Shown piece after piece: positions 1-6,103 of a stretch of 6,870 bases of DNA. Position 1 is the stretch's first letter, and every line of letters begins with the position of its first letter. The notes beneath the pieces were generated by a model, which was given only the letters and a program-made list of their open reading frames with translations, was not told the DNA's origin and ran no database searches. The stretch lies in assembly GCA_027061425.1 (NCBI GenBank), contig JALSUN010000195.1, forward strand, positions 1 to 6,870. Direction: 5' to 3'. Made by a program: the position numbers and the translations under genes. The DNA comes from Helicobacteraceae bacterium. GTDB lineage: Bacteria; Campylobacterota; Campylobacteria; Campylobacterales; Sulfurimonadaceae.

Positions 1-854
1 CGTTCATTAGAAAAAGAGTGACAATCAATGATGGTACAGGTATCAAAGTGTTTGAGTTTATGTTCTACTACATACTCTAGTCTGTTGTGGTGATCATGGT
101 AGTAGGGTGCAACAGATACTTTGTTTCGAGTCGTTCTGAGTGGCTTCTTCTCTAATATAGCGTTTTCATAAAACCATCCCAGACCATGTTTAACCTGCAT
201 GGACTCTTGTGTGTCGTCAAAAAAACGTTCAGGATCCATAAAAAGCCGTGAATAAGAGTTAACTACACGGTTGAACTTTAAACTAGCAGTCATACAAATA
301 GAGATTTCATCCGTCTTATAATCAGCATATTGATAGACATTCTCACGTAACTCAGACTCATCAAGCAGATAGTCATCACGGTACTGCTCAGGTATCGAGA
401 TACCGGCATGTGGAAGGTGAAGGACATAGGGTGAAGTGGTATCTTCTCCTATCGTTTCAATACTTTTTTCCAATCGATTTAGCGAACCAGAGATAACACG
501 GTCATAATCAAAATAGCCCGATGCATGTGAATAACTCTCATTAAAGTAGGCACCCATTAACTTCTTATGTACATCCAACAGACTCTCTTTGAGTGTAGCT
601 GTTTCGATACCCCTATGAAAAGAGATATCTTCAACAATCTCTGTGATAAGCCCATAGTAAGGTGATAATGTCTTAAAGTATAAACCCACACGAAAATGTG
701 CTTCAAACCAATCATCATTAATGAAAAGTGTACTTTTCTGAGTTTTGATATACTCTAAGATACGTTCATCTTCTTCGATCTTTTGTGGTGTAGGTGCTAC
801 GAGCACCTCAATACTGTTGAGAAGTTCAAGTAAACGTTTTGGTTTTGGATGCAT
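1..854 (-). CDS. N-formylglutamate amidohydrolase (FGase) family protein, C-terminus cut by window edge
   Basis: This frame is open from ATG 854 down to the left edge (284 complete codons) with no stop, so the gene continues outside. A Shine-Dalgarno (GAAGG, 862-866 on the plus strand) lies 7 nt before the ATG and decides the start. From about residue 143 the protein resembles the FGase family, zinc-type amidohydrolases that release formate from N-formylglutamate in histidine degradation or act on related substrates. Visible landmarks are HLPHAG (146-151), ADYKTDE (177-183), SRLFMDPER (202-210, in place of the common DxNR), APYYHDHHNRL (249-259) and IIDCHSFS (275-282). Residues 1-142 are a mostly helical, charged extension that I do not recognise and that most FGases lack. 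No signal peptide is evident, so it is probably cytoplasmic. It is divergent from the diguanylate cyclase gene. No histidine-utilisation genes are seen here, so the substrate is uncertain. Confidence 0.85.
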   Translation of the reverse strand, partial: MHPKPKRLLELLNSIEVLVAPTPQKIEEDERILEYIKTQKSTLFINDDWFEAHFRVGLYFKTLSPYYGLITEIVEDISFHRGIETATLKESLLDVHKKLMGAYFNESYSHASGYFDYDRVISGSLNRLEKSIETIGEDTTSPYVLHLPHAGISIPEQYRDDYLLDESELRENVYQYADYKTDEISICMTASLKFNRVVNSYSRLFMDPERFFDDTQESMQVKHGLGWFYENAILEKKPLRTTRNKVSVAPYYHDHHNRLEYVVEHKLKHFDTCTIIDCHSFSNE

Positions 855-993
855 TGTAAAGCCTTCATAGAAAGATAGGTGCCGTATTGTAAAGGATTAA
901 GATTAACAGTCGATTTCTAGACTCTTTCAGATTATATTTACTTCTTTTTAATATTATTTAACCTATTATTTTCTGTAACTAATAAATTATAGG
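855..993. promoter_or_regulatory. Divergent AT-rich intergenic region with candidate promoters on both strands
   Basis: This 139-nt spacer separates the leftward FGase-family gene from the rightward Cache-GGDEF gene and must hold the promoters for both. On the minus strand an exact TATAAT occurs at 931-936, preceded by an A-rich stretch and about 75 nt from the ATG. A second TATAAT lies at 986-991. On the plus strand TATTAT at 964-969 follows a T/A-rich tract (941-960), a pattern common in Campylobacterota sigma-70 promoters, which often lack a clear -35. None of these has a convincing -35 hexamer, and in DNA this AT-rich such hexamers can occur by chance. No clear operator palindrome is visible. 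Confidence 0.4.
862..866 (-). promoter_or_regulatory. Ribosome binding site of the FGase-family gene
   Basis: GAAGG on the minus strand, 7 nt before ATG 854. An out-of-frame ATG overlaps just upstream of it, but only the 854 start opens the long hydrolase frame, so this site fixes the start. Confidence 0.6.
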
Positions 994-994
994 A
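991..994 (+). promoter_or_regulatory. Ribosome binding site favouring the second ATG of the diguanylate cyclase
   Basis: AGGA with a 5-nt spacer to ATG 1000. The same bases overlap the earlier in-frame ATG at 994, leaving it no usable spacing. The two choices differ by two residues. Confidence 0.5.
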
Positions 995-999
995 TGCAG

Positions 1000-2667
1000 A
1001 TGTCGTTAAAAAGTTTCAATACCTATTTTGTTCTTATTACTTTAACGGCTATGACCCTTTTCTATATTTATATAGCCCAATTGCTTCAAAACAATATACA
1101 AAAACAGGTGCATGAGAGTGTACGTTCTAGTGCTATAGAACTTCGTCAGCAACTTTTGAGTAGTTTTAGTACATTGCAGCAGCGTTTTGTGCATTATGAA
1201 GAGATGAGTCTTTTAAAGCTTGACACTGTTCAAGATGCAATAAACAGTGATGATAATAGTACGGACTTGGTTGCGTTGGCTCTTCAAATCAACGAAAATG
1301 TTTATGATGGTCATTATGAGATCTATATTATTGATGCCAACAAAACAGTAGTTGAGAGTACCTCTAAAGGTGACATCGGTTTAAACTATAGTGAGTACCC
1401 TTACTTTTCTAAAGAGTTGGACCTTCTGCAAAGAGGGGTGATAGACCTCAAGATCTCTGCGCCGACTTTTGATGAATATGCTCTTGATATCGCACAGTAT
1501 TATATTAAACCGCTAAATGATGGTCGATGGGTTATGATAGGGTTTGTACTGGCTTTTAATGACTATATGGATTATACAGTGGAAGACCATCAAGAAGTTT
1601 TTCCCTCTCTGCAGGCTTTAGACCTCTTTATCTTAACCTATGACAACATTCAACATATTAATAAAAAAGCCCATACTACAAAAGATTTTAAGAGTGCTTC
1701 TGCAGAGAAGGAACATTATGCGTCAATGATGATGAAAAACCTGAAACTTAGCCCTTCTCAAGATGCTGATGTCATAGAGACCATTGCCAGTTACTTTACC
1801 CACTACACACTGGTACCCCTTCATCATGATGATAAAACTTCAAGTACCGTCTACTCTCTTGTGACCAGCAGTTTTGAAAACCCATCAGACGACTTTATGT
1901 TGATTACTAAGATGGAGTTTGATCAGCAGTACTTTTTACGTGATTATGATGAACTTAAAAACCTGCTCTACCTTTTTGTCAGTTTTATCTTTGTACTGAT
2001 GTTGTTTGCCTTTATATTTGTCTATAAGTTTGTGATATTAAGGATTAGTAGTATCGTTGAAAAGATGCATGCAGATGATGTTATTGAGATCGATGGATTT
2101 ATGTTTAGTGAGTTTAAATTTCTTCTTAAACGTTACAACAGCTTTTTGACGGGATGGAAAAATGAGGTTAAACGTCTTAACAACATCACTATGCAAGATG
2201 AACTGACCAAGTGTGCAAACAGACGCTATTTTAATAAACAGATAAAAGCACAGATAGACCTCTATAAACGTTATGAGCAGCCATTTTCTATGATCATGTT
2301 TGATATCGATGATTTTAAGATGATAAACGACACCTATGGACATACCAAGGGTGATGTTGTCTTGGTCAATATGTCAAAAAGTCTGTTTAAGATGCTTAGA
2401 GCGAGTGATATACTTTGTCGTATAGGGGGAGAAGAATTTGCGATTATACTGCCTGAAACCGATCAAGAAGATGCACTGAAGGTGGCAGAAAAAATTCGTC
2501 TTCATGTTGCCAACGAACCCTACATAGAAGAGTCCATGATCTCTATTAGTTTAGGTGTGGGGAGTTTTGGTCAGGGTGATGACTTTAACTCTTTTTATAC
2601 TAAGGTCGATGCTGCACTGTACCGTTCAAAAAACAGTGGTAAGAACTGCGTGAGTGGGATTGCGTAA
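1000..2667 (+). CDS. Membrane-bound Cache-GGDEF diguanylate cyclase
   Basis: Probable diguanylate cyclase making c-di-GMP from two GTP. Numbering from ATG 1000: membrane helix about 9-29; extracytoplasmic region about 30-320 with a Cache-like segment near 106-183 (YEIYIIDANKTVVEST, then DIGLNYSEYPYF); second helix about 322-345; short linker; GGDEF domain about 400-555. The domain has DELTKCANRR at its start, metal-binding Asp in FDIDDF (D435), FKMINDTYGH, and the active-site motif GGEEF at 476-480. An intact product-inhibition site, RxxD (RASD, 467-470), sits five residues before GGEEF, so the enzyme should be active and feedback-inhibited. An in-frame ATG exists at 994, but the AGG there abuts it. 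For ATG 1000 the AGGA at 991-994 has a 5-nt spacer, so 1000 is preferred. The 3' end overlaps lrgA by 14 nt, implying co-expression. The ligand of the sensor region is unknown. Confidence 0.93.
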   Translation: MSLKSFNTYFVLITLTAMTLFYIYIAQLLQNNIQKQVHESVRSSAIELRQQLLSSFSTLQQRFVHYEEMSLLKLDTVQDAINSDDNSTDLVALALQINENVYDGHYEIYIIDANKTVVESTSKGDIGLNYSEYPYFSKELDLLQRGVIDLKISAPTFDEYALDIAQYYIKPLNDGRWVMIGFVLAFNDYMDYTVEDHQEVFPSLQALDLFILTYDNIQHINKKAHTTKDFKSASAEKEHYASMMMKNLKLSPSQDADVIETIASYFTHYTLVPLHHDDKTSSTVYSLVTSSFENPSDDFMLITKMEFDQQYFLRDYDELKNLLYLFVSFIFVLMLFAFIFVYKFVILRISSIVEKMHADDVIEIDGFMFSEFKFLLKRYNSFLTGWKNEVKRLNNITMQDELTKCANRRYFNKQIKAQIDLYKRYEQPFSMIMFDIDDFKMINDTYGHTKGDVVLVNMSKSLFKMLRASDILCRIGGEEFAIILPETDQEDALKVAEKIRLHVANEPYIEESMISISLGVGSFGQGDDFNSFYTKVDAALYRSKNSGKNCVSGIA

Positions 2668-3043
2668 CGTTCAGAAAACAGGTCTCTCTTTATTAGGAGA
2701 AGTCATTATCATCATGGGCTTTTACTTTTTCGGAGAAGGGGTTGTTTGGCTTTTAGATAGTGCAGTAGCAGGTAGTGTCATAGGTATGTTGGCACTTTTA
2801 TCTGCCTTACATTTAGGTTGGGTTAAAGTTGACCACATACGCTATGTTTCGAGCTTTTTACTCTCTTTTATGCCTTACTTTTTTATCCCTGCAGGTGTCA
2901 GTGTTATGGTGAGTTACAAACTTTTAGCAGGTCACTATGTCGAGGTGTTTGCACTCATTATGCTCTCTACCATAGTGGTAATGGTCCTCACTGGCTATGT
3001 AGTGCAGTTTTTTGTGAATAGAAGTGAGTCTAAAGATGCTTGA
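2654..3043 (+). CDS. lrgA: LrgA/CidA family membrane protein
   Basis: Small hydrophobic protein (129 aa) with about four membrane helices, matching LrgA/CidA in length and pattern. The family signatures are AGSVIGM (39-45), usually PGSVIGM, and MPYFFIPAGVSVM (73-85), usually FFxPxGVG, followed by LTGYVVQFF (112-120). The family was first described as holin/antiholin-like in Staphylococcus. LrgAB-type pairs were later shown to move pyruvate (Bacillus PftAB, Streptococcus mutans LrgAB), and the plant fusion homologue PLGG1 moves glycolate and glycerate. The start is uncertain. The frame opens after a TGA at 2651, leaving GTG 2654 or TTG 2660; ATG 2714 would cut into the first helix. No strong Shine-Dalgarno is seen, so it probably relies on coupling to the upstream diguanylate cyclase, which it overlaps by 14 nt. 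The usual Pro of the PGS motif is Ala here. The partner lrgB follows directly. Confidence 0.87.
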   Translation: MGLRNVQKTGLSLLGEVIIIMGFYFFGEGVVWLLDSAVAGSVIGMLALLSALHLGWVKVDHIRYVSSFLLSFMPYFFIPAGVSVMVSYKLLAGHYVEVFALIMLSTIVVMVLTGYVVQFFVNRSESKDA

Positions 3044-3722
3044 GAGTCCTTGGTTTGGACTGCTTTTGACTTTAGTTGTGGCATTTATAGCTTTTAGCAT
3101 TAAAAAAAGATGGGCAAACAGAGCCTTTAACCCTATGCTTTTTAGTATGTTGCTCATTATTGCTATTTTAGTGATTTTTGAGATACCTTATGAAGACTAT
3201 AAAAGTGGTGGTGACTACATTTTAAAGATGCTCGGCCCCATCACTGTAGTACTTGCGGTACCTCTTTACCAACATCATGACAAACTCAAAAAACATGCTT
3301 TTGGTATTATTTTTGGTATCGTTTTGGGTGCTTTAAGTGCACTTTTTAGTGTTTATGTCTTTGGACTTTTACTGGGTTTGGACACTGAAGTTATAAAAGC
3401 ACTCCTACCACGATCTGTGACCACGCCTATAGGCATCGCTTGTGCCGAGATGCTGGAAACACTTGTGGGGATTACTGTGTTTTCTATAGTCATTACAGGT
3501 ACCTTTGGTGCAGTCGTTGCTGAGTGGGTCTTTCAGACTTTTAAAATAACCCATCCTATAGCTAAAGGAGTGGTCTTAGGTACCAGCGCCCATGCTATTG
3601 GCACCGGTAAGGCTTTTGAGATTGGAAAAGTAGAAGGTGCTATGTCGGGACTCTCTATCGCTATTGCAGGGGTGGCGACGATAGCATGGCTGCTTCTGTT
3701 TGAGTATATTGGCATTATTTAA
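3036..3722 (+). CDS. lrgB: LrgB family membrane protein, partner of LrgA
   Basis: Polytopic inner-membrane protein of 228 aa, typical for LrgB (YohK/PftB/CidB type). The most conserved C-terminal part is complete: LLPRSVTTPI (123-132), a membrane stretch FSIVITGTFGAVVAEWVF (149-166), HPIAKGVVLGTSAHAIGTGKA (about 173-193), EGAMSGL (200-206) and a last hydrophobic helix. It works with LrgA as a two-part membrane system. Related pairs import pyruvate or exchange glycolate/glycerate, and a holin-like role in autolysis is the older interpretation. The substrate cannot be read from sequence. The start is ATG 3036, which overlaps the lrgA stop by 8 nt and has a GTGAG-type Shine-Dalgarno 7 nt upstream. 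An in-frame GTG at 3024 would add four residues. It is the last gene of the dgc-lrgA-lrgB run. Confidence 0.93.
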   Translation: MLESPWFGLLLTLVVAFIAFSIKKRWANRAFNPMLFSMLLIIAILVIFEIPYEDYKSGGDYILKMLGPITVVLAVPLYQHHDKLKKHAFGIIFGIVLGALSALFSVYVFGLLLGLDTEVIKALLPRSVTTPIGIACAEMLETLVGITVFSIVITGTFGAVVAEWVFQTFKITHPIAKGVVLGTSAHAIGTGKAFEIGKVEGAMSGLSIAIAGVATIAWLLLFEYIGII

Positions 3723-3772
3723 GTGTATTCTATCTGCTAGGTGCCTATAAAAGCCACTTTAAGTACTCTTTT

Positions 3773-3781
3773 TGCTATACT
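3773..3781 (+). promoter_or_regulatory. Extended -10 promoter candidate for ftsK
   Basis: TGC followed by TATACT (3776-3781) forms a TGnTATACT extended -10 element, preceded by the T-rich run TCTTTTT. No convincing -35 is seen, as is usual for Campylobacterota housekeeping promoters. Transcription would start near 3788, about 24 nt before the ATC codon at 3812 and about 60 nt before GTG 3848. It lies in the only gap of any size between lrgB and ftsK and suggests ftsK is transcribed separately from lrgAB. Confidence 0.55.
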
Positions 3782-3800
3782 CTACCTTTATTTATTTATT

Positions 3801-3805
3801 AAGGA
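3801..3805 (+). promoter_or_regulatory. Strong ribosome binding site pointing to an ATC start of ftsK
   Basis: AAGGA followed by a 6-nt spacer leads to ATC 3812, the first codon of an in-frame extension of ftsK. No other gene starts here. The conventional GTG at 3848 has only a GGA directly abutting it, with no usable spacing. This site is therefore the best evidence that translation begins at or near 3812. Confidence 0.6.
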
Positions 3806-3811
3806 CCAACC

Positions 3812-3847
3812 ATCTTACGCGACGCATTTTTTATAACATCTTTTGGA
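3812..3847 (+). other. In-frame N-terminal extension of ftsK lacking an ATG, GTG or TTG start
   Basis: Twelve codons continuous with ftsK, read as ATC then LRDAFFITSFG. The frame is closed upstream by TAA 3800-3802. The residues are FtsK-like: a short polar head, then hydrophobic residues that complete the first membrane helix, which continues as VIFYLAMATILG (the V being the GTG 3848 codon). With GTG 3848 as start that helix would be only about 12 residues long. A non-canonical ATC start, or a one-base difference from ATG, would explain the arrangement. Confidence 0.6.
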
Positions 3848-6103
3848 GTGATCTTCTATCTTGCTATGGCTACCATCTTGGGAGATTCCGGAATTATAGG
3901 TAGCATTGGAAAAGACTTTGCCGCACTTAACCAGTCTCTCTTTGGATACCTCTCTTTTGTCTACCTGTTTGTTGTTGGGCTCGGTCTCTTTTTTCTCTAT
4001 CGTCGTGGCGGATTTGATCTCAGACGCGGTGAGATCACAGTGGCTTATATACTACTTTTTTTCTCTCTACAGATCTTTCAAGCTATTGTTACTGAAGGTA
4101 GACTTCGTGGTGCCTTAGGCTCAGACTTTGTTGACTTTACAGTGACCTACATCGGCTATTTTGGTGCATGGGTCTTTTTCTTTATGACCTTTATACTCTC
4201 TCTTGTAATGATCTTTGACAAAAGCGTGGGAGAGATGGCTCAACCTCTTAAAGATGCAGGAGCACGTCTCTCTTTGCCTTCACTTCCATCGCTTTCAAAA
4301 AAGGAACTTGAAGATGAGGATGACGTTATTGAAGCCGTCCCCGTACGTAAAGCACGCAAGAGAGTTAAAGCTAAAAAAGTTCCAGTAACCGAAGTAGAAG
4401 AATCTGTTGCAGAAGAAGTACCCCTTGATGATACTTTAGAAACGCCTGCTTATCTGCGTCAACATGATTTATTAGAAGATGAGCACCCGATTAAGCGTAT
4501 AAAGGTTGAAGAGAGCAGTGATGAAAAAGTAGCACAGGTCGAGACAGAGAAACCATCGAGCATTCCATCAAAACCTAAAACTATAGTGGCTGCTGCAAGC
4601 GCCGTTAAAGCACAAAAGCAGACGGTGGTTGTAGAAGAGTTAGAAGAGAACAAAAAACTGTTAGAGCAGATGGAAGTAGGGCAGACTGAGAAGCCTAAAA
4701 ACTTTAAATTGCCTTCTGTTAACTTTTTGCAAAAACCACATAAGACCTCCAAAGGGATAGATGAGAGTGAACTTGATGACAAGATCAAGTACCTTATAGA
4801 CAAGTTGGCACACTTCAAGATCGATGGTGACGTTATCCGTACTTATGCAGGTCCTGTGGTCTCTACTTTTGAGTTCAAACCTGCGGCAAATGTTAAAGTC
4901 AGTAAGATCTTGAACCTTCAAGATGACCTTGCTATGGCACTTTCTGCTGAAACCATTCGTATCCAAGCACCGATACCGGGTAAAGATGTAGTGGGAATAG
5001 AGATCCCTAATGAGACAGTGGACACCATCTATCTGCGTGATATTTTAGATGACAAGTTATTTAAAGATTCTGCTTCACCACTAACGATCGCACTTGGAAA
5101 AGATATCGTGGGCAAGCCTTTTGTAACTGACCTTAAAAAGTTACCACACCTTCTCATCGCAGGAACAACAGGTTCTGGTAAAAGTGTTGGTATTAATGCG
5201 ATGATACTCTCACTGCTTTATAAAAACTCACCTGATCAGTTACGTCTTTTGATGATAGATCCTAAGATGTTAGAGTTTTCTACTTATAATGACATTCCGC
5301 ATCTTTTAACACCTGTCATCACCAAACCAAAGCAGGCGATCGTCGCGTTGAACAACATGGTCAACGAGATGGAACGCCGTTATGAACTGATGGCCGAAGC
5401 GCGTACGAAAAACATAGAGAACTACAACGAAAAGATCAAAAAAGAGGGTGGTGAACACTTCCCTTATATCGTAGTCATTATTGATGAGTTGGCAGACCTT
5501 ATGATGACAAGCGGCAAAGATGTAGAACACTCTATAGCCCGTTTGGCGCAGAAGTCGAGAGCCTGTGGTATTCACCTTATAGTAGCGACACAGAGACCTT
5601 CTGTAGATGTTGTGACTGGACTTATCAAGGCCAACCTGCCATCACGTGTCTCGTACAGAGTAGGGCAGAAGATAGACTCTAAGATCATTCTTGATCAGAT
5701 GGGTGCAGAGTCTCTACTGGGCCGTGGTGACATGCTCTTTACACCTCCTGGTTCGACAGGACTGGTTAGACTTCATGCACCATGGGCGACTGAAGAAGAG
5801 ATAGAAAATATTGTAGAGTTTATTAAAGCGCAACGCGCACCACAGTATGATCATAACTTCTTAGAAGACGAGGCTACTGCAGCAGCAAAAGCTGATGTTA
5901 ACAGTGTCGCATATGAAAAAGATGAGCTGTTTGAAGAGGCAAAGATGATCATACTAACAGACAAAAAGACCTCTATCTCTTACCTACAACGTAAACTTCA
6001 GATTGGTTATAACCGTTCAGCAAATCTTATAGAACAGCTTCAAGCCCACGGTATACTCTCTGAGCCTAATGCTAAGGGTAACCGTGAAATTGTAGGTGGT
6101 TGA
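3848..6103 (+). CDS. ftsK: DNA translocase FtsK
   Basis: FtsK/SpoIIIE-type ATPase that pumps double-stranded DNA at the division septum and activates Xer recombination at the dif site. Numbering from GTG 3848 (751 aa): membrane helices near 1-12 (incomplete), 31-51, 62-82 and 98-123; a charged, Glu/Lys-rich linker about 130-300; the alpha/beta motor about 305-665 with Walker A GTTGSGKS (439-446), Walker B VVIIDELAD (542-550, D546 E547) and ATQRPSVDVVTG (580-591); and a C-terminal gamma winged-helix domain about 690-751 (KTSISYLQRKLQIGYNRSA) that reads polar DNA guide sequences. All motor motifs are intact. The linker is short beside E. coli FtsK. GTG 3848 is the first conventional start, but the frame probably begins at ATC 3812, giving 763 aa. 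The stop overlaps the next gene's ATG. Confidence 0.96.
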   Translation: MIFYLAMATILGDSGIIGSIGKDFAALNQSLFGYLSFVYLFVVGLGLFFLYRRGGFDLRRGEITVAYILLFFSLQIFQAIVTEGRLRGALGSDFVDFTVTYIGYFGAWVFFFMTFILSLVMIFDKSVGEMAQPLKDAGARLSLPSLPSLSKKELEDEDDVIEAVPVRKARKRVKAKKVPVTEVEESVAEEVPLDDTLETPAYLRQHDLLEDEHPIKRIKVEESSDEKVAQVETEKPSSIPSKPKTIVAAASAVKAQKQTVVVEELEENKKLLEQMEVGQTEKPKNFKLPSVNFLQKPHKTSKGIDESELDDKIKYLIDKLAHFKIDGDVIRTYAGPVVSTFEFKPAANVKVSKILNLQDDLAMALSAETIRIQAPIPGKDVVGIEIPNETVDTIYLRDILDDKLFKDSASPLTIALGKDIVGKPFVTDLKKLPHLLIAGTTGSGKSVGINAMILSLLYKNSPDQLRLLMIDPKMLEFSTYNDIPHLLTPVITKPKQAIVALNNMVNEMERRYELMAEARTKNIENYNEKIKKEGGEHFPYIVVIIDELADLMMTSGKDVEHSIARLAQKSRACGIHLIVATQRPSVDVVTGLIKANLPSRVSYRVGQKIDSKIILDQMGAESLLGRGDMLFTPPGSTGLVRLHAPWATEEEIENIVEFIKAQRAPQYDHNFLEDEATAAAKADVNSVAYEKDELFEEAKMIILTDKKTSISYLQRKLQIGYNRSANLIEQLQAHGILSEPNAKGNREIVGG
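6094..6099 (+). promoter_or_regulatory. Ribosome binding site inside the ftsK 3' end for the DUF3820 gene
   Basis: AGGTGG with 6 nt between AGG and ATG 6103, within the last codons of ftsK. Together with the TGATG stop/start overlap (6101-6105) it supports coupled translation from the ftsK mRNA and favours 6103 over the TTG at 6100. Confidence 0.55.

Noticed and set aside
2038..2343. Minus-strand open frame of 101 codons inside the GGDEF gene
   Set aside because: It lies antisense to strongly conserved GGDEF coding sequence, has no family resemblance and is Cys/Lys/Ile-rich in the manner of antisense translation.
2924..3157. Minus-strand open frame across the lrgA-lrgB junction
   Set aside because: It is antisense to two well-supported family members and has no recognisable product.
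3718..3763. Possible terminator after lrgB (AAGTG ... CACTT, plus the near-palindrome TAGGTGCCTA)
   Set aside because: The stems are only 4-5 bp, the 5-bp one has a loop of about 30 nt, and no T-tract follows directly. The T-run at 3769-3773 belongs to the ftsK promoter region instead.
3906..4118. Plus-strand 70-codon open frame in another reading frame within the start of ftsK
   Set aside because: Its hydrophobic Leu/Ser-rich translation is a frame-shifted echo of the ftsK membrane helices.
4459..4966. Two overlapping minus-strand open frames antisense to the ftsK linker
   Set aside because: The Ser/Cys/Phe-rich translation is what reversing Glu/Lys-rich codons gives. There is no recognisable domain, and ftsK is clearly the real gene.
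5306..5575. Minus-strand open frame of 89 codons inside the ftsK motor domain
   Set aside because: It is antisense to the conserved Walker B region and has no support of its own.
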